A stretch of 64,000 nt of DNA from the NCBI GenBank assembly GCA_900315935.1, contig ONBB01000007.1:50446-114445 (forward strand). The letters are read 5' to 3'. Positions within the stretch are counted from its first letter, which is position 1. The number at the start of each line of letters is the position of its first letter. Shown one piece after another: positions 61,892 to 64,000 of the stretch. Source of the DNA: an uncultured Bacteroidales bacterium (GTDB lineage: Bacteria; Bacteroidota; Bacteroidia; Bacteroidales; P3). The notes under the pieces are model-generated. The model had not been told where the DNA came from. It worked only from the letters and a program-made list of their open reading frames with translations, and ran no database searches. The position numbers and the translations under genes were made by a program.

Positions 61892-63754
61892 ATGAAAAGG
61901 ATTGTTTCTATTCTGGGCATTATCATCTGCTTTTTGGCAGATGGTAATGCCCAATTTTATGACTTCTATGCCGACACCGACAATGGTGACCGCTTGTTTT
62001 ACCGAATAGTCAGCGACGGGGTGGAGGTGGTCTCCGAACGTACAGGCCCGCCCAACTATCTTTCCGGTGGATGGCATATCGAGATTCCAAATACAGTGTC
62101 CAATGCAGGGATTTCCTATCCTGTGGTTGGCATTGCGGGTTTCGCGTTCCTCGGGGCGTCCATCGGATCGGTTACCATCCATGCCCCCATCCGCTACATT
62201 GAAAGCTCGGCTTTCAAAGATTGTAGCAATTTGCAGACTGTGAGGTTAGACGACCCCTCCAACCTCACCACCATTGGCGACCGGGCCTTCAACAACTGCA
62301 GCAACTTAAGCCTAGTCGAAATCGGTGAGAATCTGCAGTACATAGGCAGCTATGCCTTCAACAACACCGATATACATTCATTTTACATCCCGGAGGGCGT
62401 TACCTATATCGGAAGGGGGGCGTTTAGGGGTTCGCCTTTGTCGACGTTGTACTACTATGCTGTCAACTGCACCTTCGCCGGCGACCCTGCTATTTCAAGC
62501 GACTACAGTGCATTTGGTTCCACGTTGTACAAAGTGTATATCGGGCCGGATGTGCAATCTCTCCCCAACAGTCTTTTCTATGGATGCAGCTGGCTGGATA
62601 CCATCGTCTGTCACGCATTCACCCCTCCGTCGGTGAACAACAGCGTAACTTTCTATCAGGTATCGAAAACATGGACGGTTGTACGTGTGCCATGCGGGTC
62701 GCGCGAATTATATCGGACGGCAAATGGATGGCAGGAATTCAACGATATCAGGGACGACTGTCCGTTGTCGGTAGTTGCCACTAGCGATGATTATGATAGA
62801 GGCTACACGATGACCACGGATGAATCGGGTCACACGCTTATCCCTCCTTACACTACCATGAGATCCTACGTATGGATTTATCCTATCCCTATGCCTGGTT
62901 ATGTCTTCTCGCATTGGAGCGACGGAAGCTATGATAACCCAAAGTTCATTGAGGTTACCTCCGACACTGCAATTGTTGCTTATTTTGCCCCAATCTCTGA
63001 TTACTGCTCCAACGATACTGTATATGTGCATGACACCACCTATATCGATGTGCCGTACGCAGTTCACGACACCACCTATATCGATGTGCCATACGCAGTG
63101 CACGACACCATCTATATCGATGTGCCATACGCAGTGCATGACACTACCTATATCGATGTGCCGTATGCGGTGCACGATACCACCTATATCGATGTGCCAT
63201 ACGCAGTTCACGACACCACCTATATCGATGTGCCATACGCAGTTCACGACACCACCTATATCGATGTGCCGTATGCAGTTCACGACACCATCTATATCGA
63301 TGTGCCGTATGCAGTTCACGACACCACCTATATTGATGTGCCGTACGCAGTGCACGACACTACCTATATCGATGTGCCGTATGCGGTGCACGACACCACC
63401 TACATAACCCTTACCGACACGGTAACCGTTACGTTGGTGGATACTCTCACTGTCTATCAGACCGACACGCTCTATATCGACCGTATTGTGCACGACACGG
63501 TCTATATCACCGACACGGTGTATGTGGGCGTGGACGACGTCCAGACCGTCAATTATATGCTCTACCAACAGGGCGGGCAGATTGTGGTCGAGGGCGCCGA
63601 GGGCAGCCCCGTCACGGTGTATGACGCCGTGGGGCGCGTGTTAGCCACCCGCCGCGACACCTACGGCCCCGTGCGCTTCGACGCGCCGGCCGCCGGCACC
63701 TATCTGGTCCGCGTCGGCAGCGCCGCCGCGCGACGCATCGTCGTGGTGAGATGA
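61892..63754 (+). CDS. BspA-like leucine-rich repeat surface protein 2 with 12-residue stalk repeats
   Basis: A 620-residue secreted protein with a signal peptide (MKRIVSILGIIICFLADGNA). A short BspA-type LRR block (about 80-290, for example NLTTIGDRAFNNCSNL) and a Cys-containing beta domain follow. Residues 380-499 are ten copies of HDT(T/I)YIDVPYAV, a stalk, then further Asp-Thr-rich sequence and the same 87-residue C-terminal domain as protein 1. It starts 11 bp after protein 1 stops, so the two are co-transcribed. Probably surface-exposed via T9SS; binding partner unknown. Confidence 0.82.
   Translation: MKRIVSILGIIICFLADGNAQFYDFYADTDNGDRLFYRIVSDGVEVVSERTGPPNYLSGGWHIEIPNTVSNAGISYPVVGIAGFAFLGASIGSVTIHAPIRYIESSAFKDCSNLQTVRLDDPSNLTTIGDRAFNNCSNLSLVEIGENLQYIGSYAFNNTDIHSFYIPEGVTYIGRGAFRGSPLSTLYYYAVNCTFAGDPAISSDYSAFGSTLYKVYIGPDVQSLPNSLFYGCSWLDTIVCHAFTPPSVNNSVTFYQVSKTWTVVRVPCGSRELYRTANGWQEFNDIRDDCPLSVVATSDDYDRGYTMTTDESGHTLIPPYTTMRSYVWIYPIPMPGYVFSHWSDGSYDNPKFIEVTSDTAIVAYFAPISDYCSNDTVYVHDTTYIDVPYAVHDTTYIDVPYAVHDTIYIDVPYAVHDTTYIDVPYAVHDTTYIDVPYAVHDTTYIDVPYAVHDTTYIDVPYAVHDTIYIDVPYAVHDTTYIDVPYAVHDTTYIDVPYAVHDTTYITLTDTVTVTLVDTLTVYQTDTLYIDRIVHDTVYITDTVYVGVDDVQTVNYMLYQQGGQIVVEGAEGSPVTVYDAVGRVLATRRDTYGPVRFDAPAAGTYLVRVGSAAARRIVVVR
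63029..63388. repeat. Ten 36-bp tandem repeats in BspA-like protein 2
   Basis: Ten units of 36 bp, in frame, with mostly silent differences and two Thr-to-Ile variants (units 3 and 8). Confidence 0.97.
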
Positions 63755-64000
63755 TGGGCAGGAATCGCAAGAATTTCTAGAATCCCCGATTTCCACGAAG
63801 GCTGAGCCGCTGGCTCGGCCTTCGCTGTCGATGGTGAAGCCCCAGAGCTTGGTGTTCTGTGCGTTCCAGCCGTCGGGCAGCTGCATTTGCAGCCTGCCGT
63901 GGCGCCGCTCGGCGGGGTGGGAGAGGAGACCCTCGCGCGTATCACTATTATATACATAGACATACACGCGGTCGCTTCCCTTGGCGCGGCTCATGCCGCT
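63641..64000 (-). CDS. DUF6266 family protein, 3' part
   Basis: The frame is open to the right edge. Residues SRAKGSDRVYVYVYNSDT and KLWGFTIDSEGRASGSAFVEI match the C-terminal half of the DUF6266 protein at 23295-24104 (DRLHLYAYCPAAGTG; EVHLWAVAENAAGEVSPTAYI). After FVEIG the frame runs through a 9-bp-type tandem array (about 63766-63792) and on, antisense, into the 3' end of BspA-like gene 2 for 114 bp before stopping. The normal stop may have been lost when the array was gained, so the last 50 or so codons are doubtful. Confidence 0.6.
   Translation of the reverse strand, partial: SGMSRAKGSDRVYVYVYNSDTREGLLSHPAERRHGRLQMQLPDGWNAQNTKLWGFTIDSEGRASGSAFVEIGDSRNSCDSCPSSHHDDASRGGAADADQIGAGGRRVEAHGAVGVAAGG

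Noticed and set aside
63029-63388. 36-bp periodic repeats resembling a CRISPR array
   Set aside because: There are no spacers: the units are directly adjacent, in frame and encode a repeated peptide.

Overview
The window is a compact, GC-rich stretch of a Bacteroidota chromosome, most likely order Bacteroidales. The signs are: Bacteroidota-type promoters (TTTG, 19-20 bp, TAnnTTTG) before many genes; no obvious Shine-Dalgarno sequences; a C10 protease with a type IX secretion (T9SS) tail; SusC-era style outer-membrane beta-barrels with carboxypeptidase-like N-domains; a BtuB/BtuG-like vitamin B12 locus; BspA-like leucine-rich repeat proteins; and the 1230-residue-class PurL. Genus cannot be read from the sequence. 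No rRNA operon, prophage, CRISPR array or complete insertion sequence is present.

Layout. 0-6 kb: the 3' part of hydG ([FeFe]-hydrogenase maturation), a small outer-membrane barrel, luxS-mtnN (activated methyl cycle), an orphan sensor kinase and a secreted C10 protease. 6-8.3 kb: rpsF-rpsR-rplI and a six-tRNA operon. 8.4-24 kb, all on the minus strand: mutS, tRNA-Gln, two paralogous TonB-receptor-like barrels, uvrA, a lytic transglycosylase, coaBC, an RNA polymerase omega-like protein, bamD and a DUF6266 protein. 24-29.3 kb, plus strand: guaA, a LysM/periplasmic-binding protein, lpxC (not fused to fabZ) and lpxA. 29.4-34.3 kb: a 190-bp inverted-repeat element, a hotdog thioesterase, a barrel protein translationally coupled to a HAD-DUF4954 fusion, and a C1B aminopeptidase. 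34.4-38 kb: etfB-etfA-acyl-CoA dehydrogenase. 38.3-40.3 kb: a DRTGG protein and PHP phosphoesterase of the type found with hydrogenases, then a DUF4476 protein. 40.4-43.8 kb: a B12 riboswitch, btuB and a BtuG-like lipoprotein. 43.9-51 kb: rex, pepD and a 1550-residue exonuclease-RecQ-UvrD fusion. 51.4-57 kb: an acyltransferase-purL-cobW operon. 57.3-64 kb: tRNA-Ser, a decayed reading frame, serS, a large structured RNA element, two BspA-like surface proteins and the end of a second DUF6266 gene.

The most unusual content is not a gene. Two kinds of small repeat run through the window. One is an intergenic family of about 130-190 bp with an all-purine core (five copies). The other is a set of very short tandem arrays (3-6 units of 7-9 bp, many different unit sequences) found between genes and also in frame inside housekeeping genes: uvrA, coaBC, serS, pepD, cobW, a DUF6266 gene, the signal peptide of the LysM protein, and five times in purL. 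A third signal is a nested RNA structure of about 150 nt followed by a terminator upstream of the first BspA-like gene (59132-59321).

Functionally the window mixes housekeeping (translation, mismatch and excision repair, purine synthesis, lipid A, outer-membrane assembly) with redox/hydrogen physiology (HydG, DRTGG/PHP, Rex, ETF) and cell-surface functions (B12 capture, T9SS protease, BspA-like proteins).
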